From Glebionis coronaria (lineage: Eukaryota; Streptophyta; Magnoliopsida; Asterales; Asteraceae), in assembly GCA_025667525.1 (NCBI GenBank), contig CM046877.1, forward strand, positions 263,349,706 through 263,413,705: DNA of 64,000 nt, given 5' to 3'. Below are positions 12,001-22,169 of this stretch, piece after piece. Made by a program: the position numbers and the translations under genes. The first letter of the stretch is position 1. Every line of letters starts with the position of its first letter. The notes below the pieces were generated by a model that was not told where the DNA came from, ran no database searches, and was given only the letters and a program-made list of their open reading frames with translations.

Positions 12001-12158
12001 CTCATCACCCTTGCTACCACCGTGCTCCATCTTTGCTTAAGGGAACCTTGCCTATTCTTCTTTGGCTTGCCTTGTTCGCCTTAAGCTTGTGCTATTTGAT
12101 CGACGAAAACCATGTATTTGATCCCGGTGGATGTGTTTCAAGCTTCTTCCTATGCTAA
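9056..12158 (+). pseudogene. Element A gag-protease-acidic/hydrophobic polyprotein, broken
   Basis: The ATG at 9056 begins MRTRSS, as in G (MRTRST). An Asn-rich stretch follows, then a retrotransposon Gag domain (about 9330-9760) and a zinc knuckle of form CX2CX3HX4C ([13 protein letters not shown], about 9979-10017). A Pro-rich linker leads to an aspartic protease with DLGES where relatives have DLGAS (about 10926). An Asp/Ser-rich module covers 11287-11640. A VFNPG...VFDPGG segment with a hydrophobic stretch (LPILLWLALFALSLCYL, about 12050-12098) ends at TAA 12156. Pol is absent. Frame breaks lie near 9480, 10300, 11023 (one base lost), 11245 and 11635 (a T lost relative to B), with a stop near 9513. 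The A-to-E change beside the protease Asp may also be damaging. Confidence 0.85.
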
Positions 12159-12162
12159 TCAA

Positions 12163-12220
12163 GGTCGAGTCAGGCTCACGACTCGGTTAACAAAAACAAG
12201 CGCTTCTCGGGAGGCAACCC
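12163..12220 (+). other. Conserved post-ORF stem-loop module (A copy)
   Basis: CGAGTC (12166-12171) pairs with GACTCG (12180-12185). GTTAACAAAAACAAGCGCTT and CTCGGGAGGC follow, with a second possible hairpin in GCTTCTCGGGAGGC. A T-rich tract and an acceptor-like ATGTGCAG (12303-12310) follow about 90 bp later, as in B (AG at 6644-6645) and G (about 43076, minus). Confidence 0.6.
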
Positions 12221-12840
12221 GCAGTATCTATCCTTTTTCTTTTGTTTTTATAATAAGTGAAGGGGGAGACCCTCGTATGTCTTTGTTGTTTTCTTTCTTA
12301 TCATGTGCAGGGATTCGAGCTTTCAAAGATCCATTCTTGATGACTTTTGACGACCCGTGATTCCGTGTACCCGTCTTCCCGGTTCTATCCTAAACTCTTT
12401 TGATTCTCTATTTTTATATTCTTCAATATTAAAATAGGAATCACTTTAGTTGTCTCTTCCTTAACAAGATTTAAACAAAGTGCACAATGTCCTAAGTGTA
12501 GGGGAGGTTACTTCCACATGCTTAAACATTAAGGACAATGTTTATATTAAGTGTAGGGGGGACTTCTATCGAAGTTAATTGGGCTTTTCCTTGTATTTGT
12601 CCTCATGTTAACCGAAAAATTAGTTTTTCGTCATTTTTCAAAATTTTTAATCTATTTTGGCCTAGTTGTATTTACCTTTGTTATAATTATTTTCTTTCGT
12701 TGCTAGAATAAATTTTAAATAAAGTGGTTTTAATTTTAAACGTTGTGAATATTTTGACTCAACCCGAGTTTACTTATCTAAGTTTACTCTAGCTAGTATC
12801 CTTAATGTGTTTAAGTCAAGTTTTGCTAGGCTTTTATATA

Positions 12841-12991
12841 GGGAACTTTAAAACGCGAAAGTCTTAACTCTTACGGGTTAAGAACAAGAACTTTTCGCAA
12901 GTTCCTATAATTGATCCTAGAAAGTCATTTATCAAGGGAACTTTAAAATGCGAATTCTAAACTTGAAAAGTCTAAGAATTGCAAGATCCTA
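12841..12991 (+). repeat. Tandem double hairpin (A copy)
   Basis: Hairpin 1 pairs GGAACTT with AAGTTCC, GCGAAAGT with ACTTTTCGC, and CTTAA with TTAAG around a loop of about 10 bases. Hairpin 2, about 30 bp on, repeats the opening GGGAACTTTAAAA and pairs AATTCT with AGAATT and TGC with GCA, closing near GATCCT. The same pair exists in B (16493-16643) and D (24902-25054). It is missing from the equivalent place in G. No function is known to me. Confidence 0.7.
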
Positions 12992-14194
12992 TAGATGATT
13001 TGAAAAACCAAAACTTTGATTTAATAGGCTAAGCATCCACGAGTCTCATTCCTTGAGATTTTAAATTGTGGAGAACGAGAGATGATAGAGTTAATTATAA
13101 GTTTGGTATTATTTCATGAATTTATGTGAGTTGATTATAAGCTTTTTCTCCCATCGCTTGCTAATAAATTTTATTGCAATAAATAAGGTTGTACGATTTG
13201 AAAAGTTACTTAGCTTCTAGCCCAAGATCGTTTAAAAGTTGCTCGGTATTAATTAGAGTTCATAGACAAGGCATAACTTATTGAAGCGGGATGCGAAGAT
13301 TGGCGTGTCCGAAAAGGCCCTAACAAGGCATGAGGGCTACATTTTGTTGCAAAGATCCCAAGTGATGTGAAGAATCATTTAACCAAATTCAATATGAAGG
13401 ATCGAGACACACGACAGAAAGCAAATACTCCCCTAAAGATCATGGAGAAGTCTATCCAAAAAGGCCCTAACAAGGTATGAGGATAAATAGAACCAAGTCC
13501 TAAAAGGAGGCGGATCGTTATGTATCAAAGTCCAAATAAAGATTGGAGAAAAATGAAGAAGTCGTGGTCCAAATATGAAGAATCTCTCAAAAAGTTCAAG
13601 TGAAGAAATTCCTATTATAAAGAGAAGACCATTATTTCATGAACGTCTCTCAAGATTTGAAGTATGAAGTCGCTGCCAAATATCGGCCCGAGAAAGGTCT
13701 CAAATCGTGAAGCGAGTTATGCCAAGATATGAACTTTAAGAGGTCCCGAGAAGCAGTTTTAAAAGATTTTGTCCTTTAGCTAACTATTGATTAAATCGTC
13801 CTACTTTATTTTCAGCCTAAATAACTATCGAAATAAGTCAACAATGCATCTTCGTGATCATTCAAGACAATAATAAAATATAAAAGATACACCTAGGAAT
13901 AAGGGAGTCTAAGTGAATAATTGGCCCACATGAGTTTGTGGTAGTTTGCTAACTTATAATAACAATGATCTCGTTTTTAATCTTGGGTATGGGGAACGTG
14001 AAACTTGAGGATGATGATCATTCATGACATTTCCAAAACCCTCAGGTAACTTTTCGATTTCTTTACTTGTTTTCTTCCTTTGAATGTGTTATAATTTTCT
14101 ATCTCTTTAATAAAGGCCAAGGTGGATTGATTATGATGGAAAATGTAAAACTTGCTTTGTAATTAATGCATTGCATGAGGACATTGCAATGGTC

Positions 14195-14208
14195 AAGTGT
14201 AGGGGATT
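14195..14208 (+). other. Terminal polypurine tract of A
   Basis: AAGTGTAGGGGATT ends directly at the 3' LTR start (14209). The same motif abuts the LTR in G and, mutated (GTGTATGGGATT), in B. Confidence 0.8.
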
Positions 14209-16215
14209 TAATAAGTGTGAAAACACTTATCCTTTTACCACTTAATTATAATAATAACCAAGCCAAAACGTGTATTTTATGTCGTAAATTTCGGAATTAT
14301 GCGTGGTTTGTGTTTTTGTTGTGATTTAGGACCAAAATGTGAAAAGGGAAAAAACACGGGCTTTCACGGGCTTTTATTGAAGAAAAAGACAAAAGACGAA
14401 GTCAAAAGATCAAGAGTGCAAAAAGAACAGAAGTCCAAGGCCTATTTCTGAATATTTATCCAAGAAAAGTCTAAAGACGGAAGTTTAATAAAGTCGAAAA
14501 ACTCAAGTCTAATTAATGAAGAAATTTCAAGACGAGTTTAAATAATCCCGAGACAAAGTCGAAAAAGTCGAAGAATTTAGAAGACGAAAAGACGAGAAAG
14601 AAAGAAAGAAGGAAGCAACACATGCTTAACCTCCCTAATCACTATAAATACCCTCCTAAAGACAGATTAGGAGGTGTTGGCTAATTTGACAAACTAGTCT
14701 TCCATTTAATTACTTGCACTTTTCTTAATATCATTTACTTAATTGCACCTTTAATTTCTTGTCTTGCACTTTAAATTTGTAAGCTTTTAATTCTTGTTTT
14801 TACTTTAATTGTTGAATCTTAATTTTAATCAAGTTTTAATTAATCTCTCATTCTACCTTTCTTGTTTTGATTTAATCTTTATACTTATGTGCTTATTGTC
14901 ATGCTTATTTGATTACTTGTTATGTTTTAATGTTTATGATTGTGTTAGCTTATTGATTTTATAGCTTATTGTGTTTTTCTTAAATTTAGTTAAGTGCTTA
15001 TTAGTTAACTTTTATAAAAAGTTGATTTTTAATATTTTTATTATTTAGTGTTTTTAAAAGTTTTTAAATTTGGCTTATTAGTTTTTTCTTAAATTTAATT
15101 TGGTAAAAGTTTTAGTTAAGTTCTTAATTGTTTTTAGCTTAATTTTATTTTTTAGCTTATTCACATATTTGTTATCCGGGTTTCCCTTAAAACCCTTTTA
15201 TTCCCTATAAGCTCCACTTGCAATATTCCGGATAGCCACAAGAAACAATTATTCCGGATACTAGCCAAAACCAACATTCCGGATAAAGGCTTAGGCTGTT
15301 TATTCCGGATATAGCTGCAAATCTTGGATTCCGGATAGCTAGCTGGGGATTTATTCTAGATAAGATGATTTTCATGTATTTCGGATAAGTGCTCGAAGTT
15401 GGGATTCCGGATAAGGAATTTGTGGAGATTCCGGATAAGTGTTCGAAGACAGTATTCCGGATAAGCTGCTAGGAACCTTATTCTGGATAAAGTTTCGTTT
15501 ACCGATTCCGGATAAAGACTTGAAGGGGATTCCGGATAAGCTTTGGCAGGAATTATTCCGGATAAGGGCTACAAAGGATTCCGGATAGTGGACGGATTGG
15601 ATTCCGAATAAGCAACTTGTGGGTATTCCGGATAAGCTGTCTATCAGTTATTCTGGATAGTGAGGCCACTAACACGAATTCCGGATAAGGCTTCGGTTTG
15701 GTATTCCGGATAAGAAACTTGACTCTTATTCCGGATAAGCAGCAGATTCAGATTGCGGATAAGGGTGACAGCCTTATTCCAGATAAGCAAAGTAAGATCA
15801 GGTATTCCGGATAGTGAGAGTATTTCGGTTTGGTATTCCGGATAAGAAACTTGACTCTTTTCAAGCATTTATTTTTCCTGCCATTTTTCTTTAAGTGTTA
15901 TTTTAACTGTTTTTCTTTATTTTTAATTTCAAATTTGCATTTTTATTACATTGTCAAATTTACTTTTTGTCGAGCTTTAATTTTTGTCATTAAATTTATT
16001 TACTTTTAAAAGTTTTTAATATTACACCATTTACTTTTTAATTAGTTTTAGATTTAATTACCCGTCACTTACTTTAAAGACTTGCACATTTAATTTTACT
16101 ACAACGACAAACTATTGTTTTCCACCAAAAGACAGCTGAGTCGCACTGTTAACTATTATCAATTCGATTAGACTGGAACAACGATATTTTTAACTGAGTA
16201 AAAACCAAGTTTTCA
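14209..16215 (+). repeat. 3' LTR of element A
   Basis: Second copy of 6817-8826 with scattered differences, starting TAATAAGTG and ending GTTTTCA directly before GTGCA. The ATTCCGGATAA array spans 15198-15846. Its last units and the sequence after them differ from the 5' copy (a TTTGGTATTCCGGATAAG unit repeated near 15835), so the array has changed since insertion. TATA box at 14643-14650. Confidence 0.9.
15198..15846 (+). repeat. ATTCCGGATAA motif array in 3' LTR of A
   Basis: Same array as in the 5' LTR, about 25 units. Several units carry C-to-T or G-to-A changes (for example ATTCTGGATAA near 15480 and 15650), as expected from decay of methylated CpG. Confidence 0.88.
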
Positions 16216-16220
16216 GTGCA

Positions 16221-17880
16221 CAATGTCCTAAGTGTAGGGGAGGTTACTTCCACATGCTTAAACATTACATACAATGTTTATATTAAGTGTGGGCGGGACT
16301 TCTATCGAAGTTAAGTGTACTTTTCCTTTATTATCGTTATTTACTTTCTTTGCTAGAATAAATTTTTAATAAAGTGGTTTTAAATTTTAAAACGTCATGA
16401 ATCTTTTGACTCAACGCGAGTTTACTTATCTAAGTTTACTCTAGCTAGTATCCTTAATGTGTTTAAGTCAAGTTTTGCTAGGCTTTTATATAGGGAACTT
16501 TAAAACGCGAAAGTCTTAACTCTTACGGGTTAAGAACAAGAACTTTTCGCAAGTTCCTATAATTGATCCTAGAAATTCGTTTATCAAGGGAACTTTAAAA
16601 TGCAAATTCTAAACTTGAAAAAGTCTAAGAAGATGCAAGATCCTATAGATGACTTGAAAATCCAAAACTTTGATTTAATAGGCTAAGCATCTACGAGTCT
16701 CATTCCTTGAGATTTTAAATTGTGGAGAACGAGAGATGATAGAGTAAATTATAAGTTTGGTATTCTTTCATGAATTTATGTGAGTTAATTATGAGCTTTT
16801 TCTCCCATCGCTTGCTAATAAATTTAATTGCAATAAATAAGGTTGTACGATTTGAAAAGTTACTTAGCTTCTAGCCCAAGATCGTTTAAAAGTTGCTCAG
16901 TATTAATTAGAGTTCATAGCCAAGGCATAACTTATTGTAGCGGGATGCGAATATTGGCGAGTCCGAAAAGGCCCTAACAAGGCATGAGGGCTATATTTTG
17001 TTGCTAAAGATCCAAAGTGATGTGAAGAATCATTTATCAAAAATCAATATGAAGGATCGAGACACACGACGAAAAGCAAATACTCCCCTAAAGATCATGG
17101 AGAAGTCTATCCGAAAAGACCCTAGCAAGGTATGAGAATAAATAGATCCAAGTCCTAAAAGGAGGCAGATCGTTGTATATCAAAATCCAAAATAAAGATT
17201 GGAGAAAAAAATGAAGAAGTCGTGGTCCAAGTATGAAGAATCTCTCAAAAACTTCAAGTGAAGAAATTCCTATTATGAAAAGAAGACCATAATTTCAAGA
17301 ACGTCTCTCAAGATTTGAAGTATGAAGTCGCTGCCAAATATCGGTCCGAGAAAGGTCTTAAATCATGAAGCGAGTTATGCCAAGATATGAACTTTATGAG
17401 GTCCCGAGAAGCAGTTTTAAAAGATACTGTCCTTTAGCTAACTATTGATTAAATCGTCCTACTTTATTTTCAGCCTAATAACCTATCGAAATAAGTCAAA
17501 CATTGCATCCTCGTGATCATTCAAGACAACAATAAAATATAAGAGATACACCTAAGAATAAGGGAGTCTAAGTGAATAATTGGCGCACATGAGTTGTGTT
17601 AGTTCGCAAACTTATAATAACAATGATCTCGTTTTTAAGCTTGGTATGGAGAACGTGAAACTTGAGGGTGATAAACATTCATGACAATTCCAAAACCCCA
17701 ATGTAAGTCTTTTATCTCTTTACTTGTTTTCTTCCTTTGAATATTTTATAATTTTTCTATCTCTTTAATGTCTTGTGTTTAATAAAGGCCAAGGTGGATT
17801 GATTATGATGGAAAATGTAAAACTTACTTTGTAATTAATGCATTGCATGAGGGCATTGCAATGGTCATGTGTATGGGATT
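16221..17880 (+). other. 3' noncoding region of element B
   Basis: It has polypurine-like copies at about 16229-16242 and 16284-16297 (mutated to AAGTGTGGGCGGGA), the AAACATT/AATGTTT hairpin (16260-16279), the double hairpin (16493-16643) and the duplicated CCGAAAAGG(C/A)CCTA motif (about 16962 and 17112). 16945-17743 is nearly identical to window positions 1-799. No ORF is seen. The terminal polypurine tract is the mutated GTGTATGGGATT. Confidence 0.75.
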
Positions 17881-19477
17881 TGATAGGTGTGAAAACACCC
17901 ATCCTTTTACCACTTAATTATAATAATAACCAAGCCAAAACGTGTATTTTATGTCATAAATGTCGGAATTATGCGTGGTTTATGTTTTTATTTTTTTTAG
18001 GACCAAAAGATAAAAAAAGAAAGAAAACACGGGCTTTCACCAGTTTTTATCGAAGAAAACGAGAAAAGACGAAGTCAAAAGATCAAGAGTGCAAAAAGAA
18101 TGGAAGTCCAAGGCCTATTCTGAAGATTTATCGAAGAAAAAGTGTAAAGACGGAAGTTGGAAGAACAGTCTAATTAAAGAAGAAAATTATAAGACGTGTT
18201 CAATTTATATCGACAAATCCCGAGACGACGTCGAGAAAGACAAAGAATTTAAATCGAGTCGAGACAAGAAGAATGAAAGAAGAAAGCATCAACACTCCTC
18301 CTCTCCTCCTATATAAACCCTCCTAATATGTCGTTATGAGGTGTTAGTCATTTTAGGAGTAGATTAGTTTAGGAGCAGGAGTTGATTATTTTCTCTCTCT
18401 AGTTTTATTTTCTCTCTCTAAGTTTTCTTTGAAGTTTTCTTGAATCTTAAATCTTTAAATCTTGTAATCTTAAATCTTTAATCTTTGTCTTTAATTTTTA
18501 GCTTTTCATTAATCTCATTCTACTTTTCTTATTAGTCTTATCTTAATCATAATCTTTTTCATCATATTTTTACATAAAGTTTAAATCTTTTTTTTATAAG
18601 TTTTATCATTAATCTAGGAGTTTTAGTTAGCTTATTGGTGTTTTATTTTGCTTATTATCCTTAAAAAGTTGAGTTTTAAGTTCTTATTTTCGTCCTTTTA
18701 CGAGTTCCTAGTTTTTAGGAATATCTGATTCGAATTCGCAACTTTTTCATTATTGCGAAATCTTGGCCTCATCATTATTGCGGATTTGTACCCTGGATTA
18801 TTGCGAAATCTTGTTCTTTCTTGCATTGCGAAATTGAACTTCTGAGTATTGCGAAATCTATGATTTCTCCAATTGCGAAATTGTTCATTTATCCTTATTG
18901 CGAAATCATGGTGTCATGCATTGCGGATTTGAACTTTGGGGATTGCGGAATCATGGATTTGCTATTTGCGGAATTGTTTCCATTTCAAGCATTGCGATAT
19001 TGTTTAGTTTTAAGGATTGCGGAGTTATTGTTTAATTGCGAAATTAATTCATTTTTTTTTATTATTTTGAAATTAATTAGTTTTTATTTAAATTTAATTT
19101 TTAAATTTATTTTTCCCCTCCATTTTTACTTAGCTTTATTTTAATTGTTTCGTCTGATTTTTACTTAGCTTTAATTTAACTTGTCGTTTCTTGATTTAAT
19201 TTTAAACGTGTTTTATTTTATAGTTTTCATTTCTTTATGTTTTAATTTCTCGTCATTTATTTTTAAAAGTCTTTATTTTTAGTTTAATCTTTTTTCGCTT
19301 TTATTTATACCCTTTACGCAACGATATTTTCATTTACATTTACATTTTTATTTTAAAATAGATAATCACATTTTATTTCTGTTTCACCAAGAACGACTGA
19401 GTCACACTTTCAACTGGTAATCAATTCGAAAAGACTGGAACAACGAACTTTCATACTTGGCAAAAAATTAGTTATCA
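17881..19477 (+). repeat. 3' LTR of element B
   Basis: It starts TGATAGGTGTGAAAACACCC (stem GGTGT/ACACC, GAAA loop) and ends GTTATCA. It shares its first kilobase layout with the A LTR, but the motif array is built from ATTGCGAAATC. TATATAAA at 18310-18317 is the likely TATA box. Open frames at 17838-18316 and 18821-19144 run through LTR sequence and are not considered genes. Confidence 0.85.
18748..19045 (+). repeat. ATTGCGAAATC motif array in LTR of B
   Basis: About 13 copies of ATTGCGAAATC or ATTGCGGATTTG-like units, spaced 15-30 bp apart by unlike spacers. The array sits where the A LTR has ATTCCGGATAA and the G LTR has GATCGCA: after the long T-rich region and before the conserved LTR tail. 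Confidence 0.85.
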
Positions 19478-19932
19478 GTACCGAAAGATCCGTTTAACCT
19501 CCTTGAGGTGCTTTTCAGTGGGTCGTGCTCTGATACCAATTGTTGTCCCTAAATATGATGATTCTTTAAGAATAAAGAAGAAAGAAAGGCAGATAAAAGA
19601 TGAATTCTAGAGAGAAAAACTAGAGAGAGAAAAGAGAGAGAAGTGTGTGAGAACTTGTGAAATATTAGACTAAGAGAAATAGAATAACCAACCAACCTCT
19701 CCTTACATGCAAGGAGAGGTTTATATAGCCTCGCCTACATGTGGCATGATGGGCTATATGATAATGGGCCGGGCTTTCCTTTTGGGCTTTGGTTACTTAT
19801 GAATGAACCTTAGCTTAAAGTTAAGCCCGTAATACACGACTAACCTACTACCTATTACAAGGTTCTAATATACGATACATGATAAATATATGACCGAGCA
19901 TTCTTGTTTGACTCAATATTTTGAGGCTAACA
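19478..19932 (-). mobile_element. Ty1/copia element fragment, minus strand: leader, primer site and LTR
   Basis: Read on the minus strand, an LTR (19541-19932) starts TGTTAGCCTC and ends GGGACAACA. ATTGGTATCAGAGC follows, containing the initiator-Met primer site TGGTATCAGAGC (about 19528-19539), then leader sequence interrupted at 19478 by element B. A TATA-like CTATATAAACC lies near 19720 (minus). The right border (19932) passes into LTR D, so this copia is inserted in D; AATGC (19933-19937) is the likely target duplication. The body should lie left of the window. Confidence 0.7.
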
Positions 19933-22144
19933 AATGCTATATCAACGGTCAAGATGGCATATTCCTCTTCAACAACCTCACCAGCAAGGCTAGGGGGTGG
20001 CCTATAAAAATCCCCAATATTTCTGTAATTGTTATCCCATTTTTTTACTTACTGTTGTTATGCTAAAATAGTTTTAGGTTAATTGTATTTTCTTTTCTCA
20101 GTATTGTAATCACTTTTGTTTATTAATAAAATTTTATTTGGATTCATTCGAGTTTAATTTACAGTTAAAAAATTAATAGTGCAATTTATTTTTTAATCTA
20201 TTTTGGATATAATAATGTTAATATTATTTAACTGAGCTAAATAACAGTTTATGTTAAATAATATAAGTAAAATTTGGGGATAAACTTTCCCACTGAAAGT
20301 TTAATATAAACAATCATCTTGTTCGAAAGAAGGTTAAATGGTTCGATTATTGAATGGTGGTATTTGGTTCTTATGATGATGAATGATGGTGGTGTTTTGA
20401 GTTAAATAAAGAGGCTCAGCGCCTTCCTTCTTCCCAAAGGTTGTCTCCAAAAGGTTCAACTCCATTTAATCTTTATGTTTTTAGAGTAATTCATTTTAGA
20501 TGCTTATGTGATTCGGATTTCTAAGATTCTTAAGTTAAATGTTTGTAGTATTATAAAATCTATAATGAATCTGCTTATTTTTTTATGTCTTGGTTTCATT
20601 AATCCAATCTACTGATACATGTTAGAATATATTTGTTTGGATTTTGTTAAATGTATGCTGAATTTGATTTTATGATTAGTGGATTTGATACTCTGTTTGG
20701 ATTTGCTAGGATATGGTTATTGAGTATTTTAGATATGTGATATGTATCTGTAATCATTTAGGTCGCTGATATAGTGTGGCAGCGTTTTGGATTTAACCTG
20801 TTGAATAAGCTGCTTGAATGATTTTTAGCTAATATTGCTGAGCAAACTGTCAAGCTTGGTGTTTGTTTAATTTGATGCAAACTTTAATTCCCTTTAGTTG
20901 ATTTTAGAATTATTATTTTAAATTGCTGTTAGTTTTTGTTCATGGATCTACTTTTTGCTGATAGTTTTTGAGGCAAACTGTATGAGTGGTTTAAATCGAT
21001 CGAGTTTTCGTTGCCTGTATGTTAGTCTTATAATTTACCTGTTTTTATAGTTTTATTTGCTGCCTTGTTATGATCTATGCTGAGTTTCATTTAGATGTGA
21101 TAACTTTTGAATACATGTGTTATATTTGCTTTGATATATGCCTCGTTTTTGTTATTTGATTTGTGAAGTTTTGCTGATATTTGTATGATTGTGCTGATTG
21201 AGCCAACAGACTCTTTTAGTTTGTGTGGTTATTACCGAATATTATCAGTCGAAAACATATACTCACAAGTTGTCACTCTCGTGACTTCTATCACTTTCAT
21301 TTTCATTGTAAAAAATAATCATCCAAAAGAGTCTCCCATGAGATTCGACCCTGTGACCTCCTAGTTACAGGCCAAATGCATTTACCACTTAATCTAGCTT
21401 TCTGTTTAAGTTTTAACTCAGTAAGAGTTTTTAATATAGGCTTTTATATATAGGTTGTCAGCCTATTATTTGATTAAATACATAAGTTTTAATTTTATTT
21501 AAATTTAGATCATTTTTATTTACTTTTATATAGTCTTAAAATAATAAATAAATAAAAACAAAATAAAATATGTTTTATTAATTTTAGAAATTAAAATTTG
21601 TTATTAAAAATTAGTTTTTTTAATAAATTAGATTTTAATTAATTTAGTTTTTAAATTAAATTAGTTAAAAAATAGATTTTGTAAAAGTTAATTTTTAAAG
21701 AAATTAAATTAGTTTATAATTTTAAATAGTTTTTTAAAATTTTTTAAATAGATTTTTATTAGTGTAAAAGTATTTTTAATTAAATAGATTAATTTTTAAT
21801 TGATTTTAAATAGTTTTATTTTTAAATAGTTTAAATTTTAAATAGTTTAAATAATTGTCAATTAGAAAATTAATTGGGGTACGATTCATGCACTTAGGTT
21901 TTAAAATTGGTAGAATTATCTTTAGATTAAAAACCGAAAATAAATTCAAATCGATTGTCCAAATTAACACAAATCGTCTCAAATTCACAAGATCCACGTG
22001 TACAAAGAACTTGGATCACTCACGTGTTTAATTGAATTCGCCTTTGGCTTATTTTTGGACTATTACCTTTTCCTAAAGGTAATTTCCTAAATTTTCCCTA
22101 TAACATATCTAATTAACATACACCGACGTTTCCTCAACACATCA
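19933..22144 (+). repeat. 5' LTR of element D, left part missing
   Basis: Colinear with 27112-29318 of the 3' LTR, with many scattered differences, so this is an older insertion than A or G. TATAAAAA at 20003-20010 is the probable TATA box (27178-27185 in the 3' LTR). It ends CAACACATCA. An open frame at 21806-21997 (minus) is in A/T-rich LTR and not supported as a gene. Confidence 0.85.
21320..21415 (-). repeat. tRNA-like (SINE-type) remnant within LTR D
   Basis: On the minus strand a box-B-like GGTCGAATC (about 21340) and an upstream box-A-like TTAAGTGGTAAATG lie at tRNA spacing. The same sequence is in the 3' LTR (about 28490-28585), so it was part of the LTR before D inserted. It could be a captured tRNA-derived SINE or only a tRNA-like stretch. 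Confidence 0.35.
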
Positions 22145-22151
22145 AAATTTT

Positions 22152-22169
22152 TGGCGCCGCTGCCGGGGA
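22152..22169 (+). other. Primer binding site of D (tRNA-Asp type)
   Basis: TGGCGCCGCTGCCGGGGA, seven bases after the LTR end, fits the 3' end of plant tRNA-Asp with one internal mismatch over its first 17 bases. That is longer than the match in A and G. Confidence 0.8.

Larger units (their letters stand above)
12221..14208 (+). other. 3' noncoding region of element A
   Basis: About 2 kb without an ORF. In order: polypurine-like AAGTGAAGGGGGAG (12255), AAGTGTAGGGGAGG (about 12494) and AAGTGTAGGGGGG (12549). A hairpin AAACATT...AATGTTT (12524-12543) lies between the last two. Two tandem long hairpins follow (12841-12906, 12935-12991), then two copies of the CCGAAAAGGCCCTAACAAGG-like motif (about 13308 and 13455). 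The terminal polypurine tract ends the region. No env-like reading frame is seen. Confidence 0.75.
6817..16215 (+). mobile_element. Element A: complete gypsy element without pol, nested in B
   Basis: A 9.4-kb element with two 2.0-kb LTRs (6817-8826, 14209-16215), a primer site, gag-protease remnants and a terminal polypurine tract. The 5-bp target duplication GTGCA (6812-6816 and 16216-16220) is intact, and removing A restores B. Both LTRs start TA rather than TG and end CA. There is no reverse transcriptase, RNase H or integrase anywhere inside. It is best described as a non-autonomous Athila-like element that needed another element's pol. Confidence 0.9.
16216..19477 (+). mobile_element. 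Element B, right fragment
   Basis: Continuation of B after the A insertion. 16216-17880 is 3' noncoding sequence colinear with 12480-14208 of A, and 17881-19477 is the 3' LTR. The right flank (19478 on) is the leader of a minus-strand copia element, so B sits inside that copia. GTACC (19478-19482) is the candidate target duplication; the left partner lies outside the window. Confidence 0.85.
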
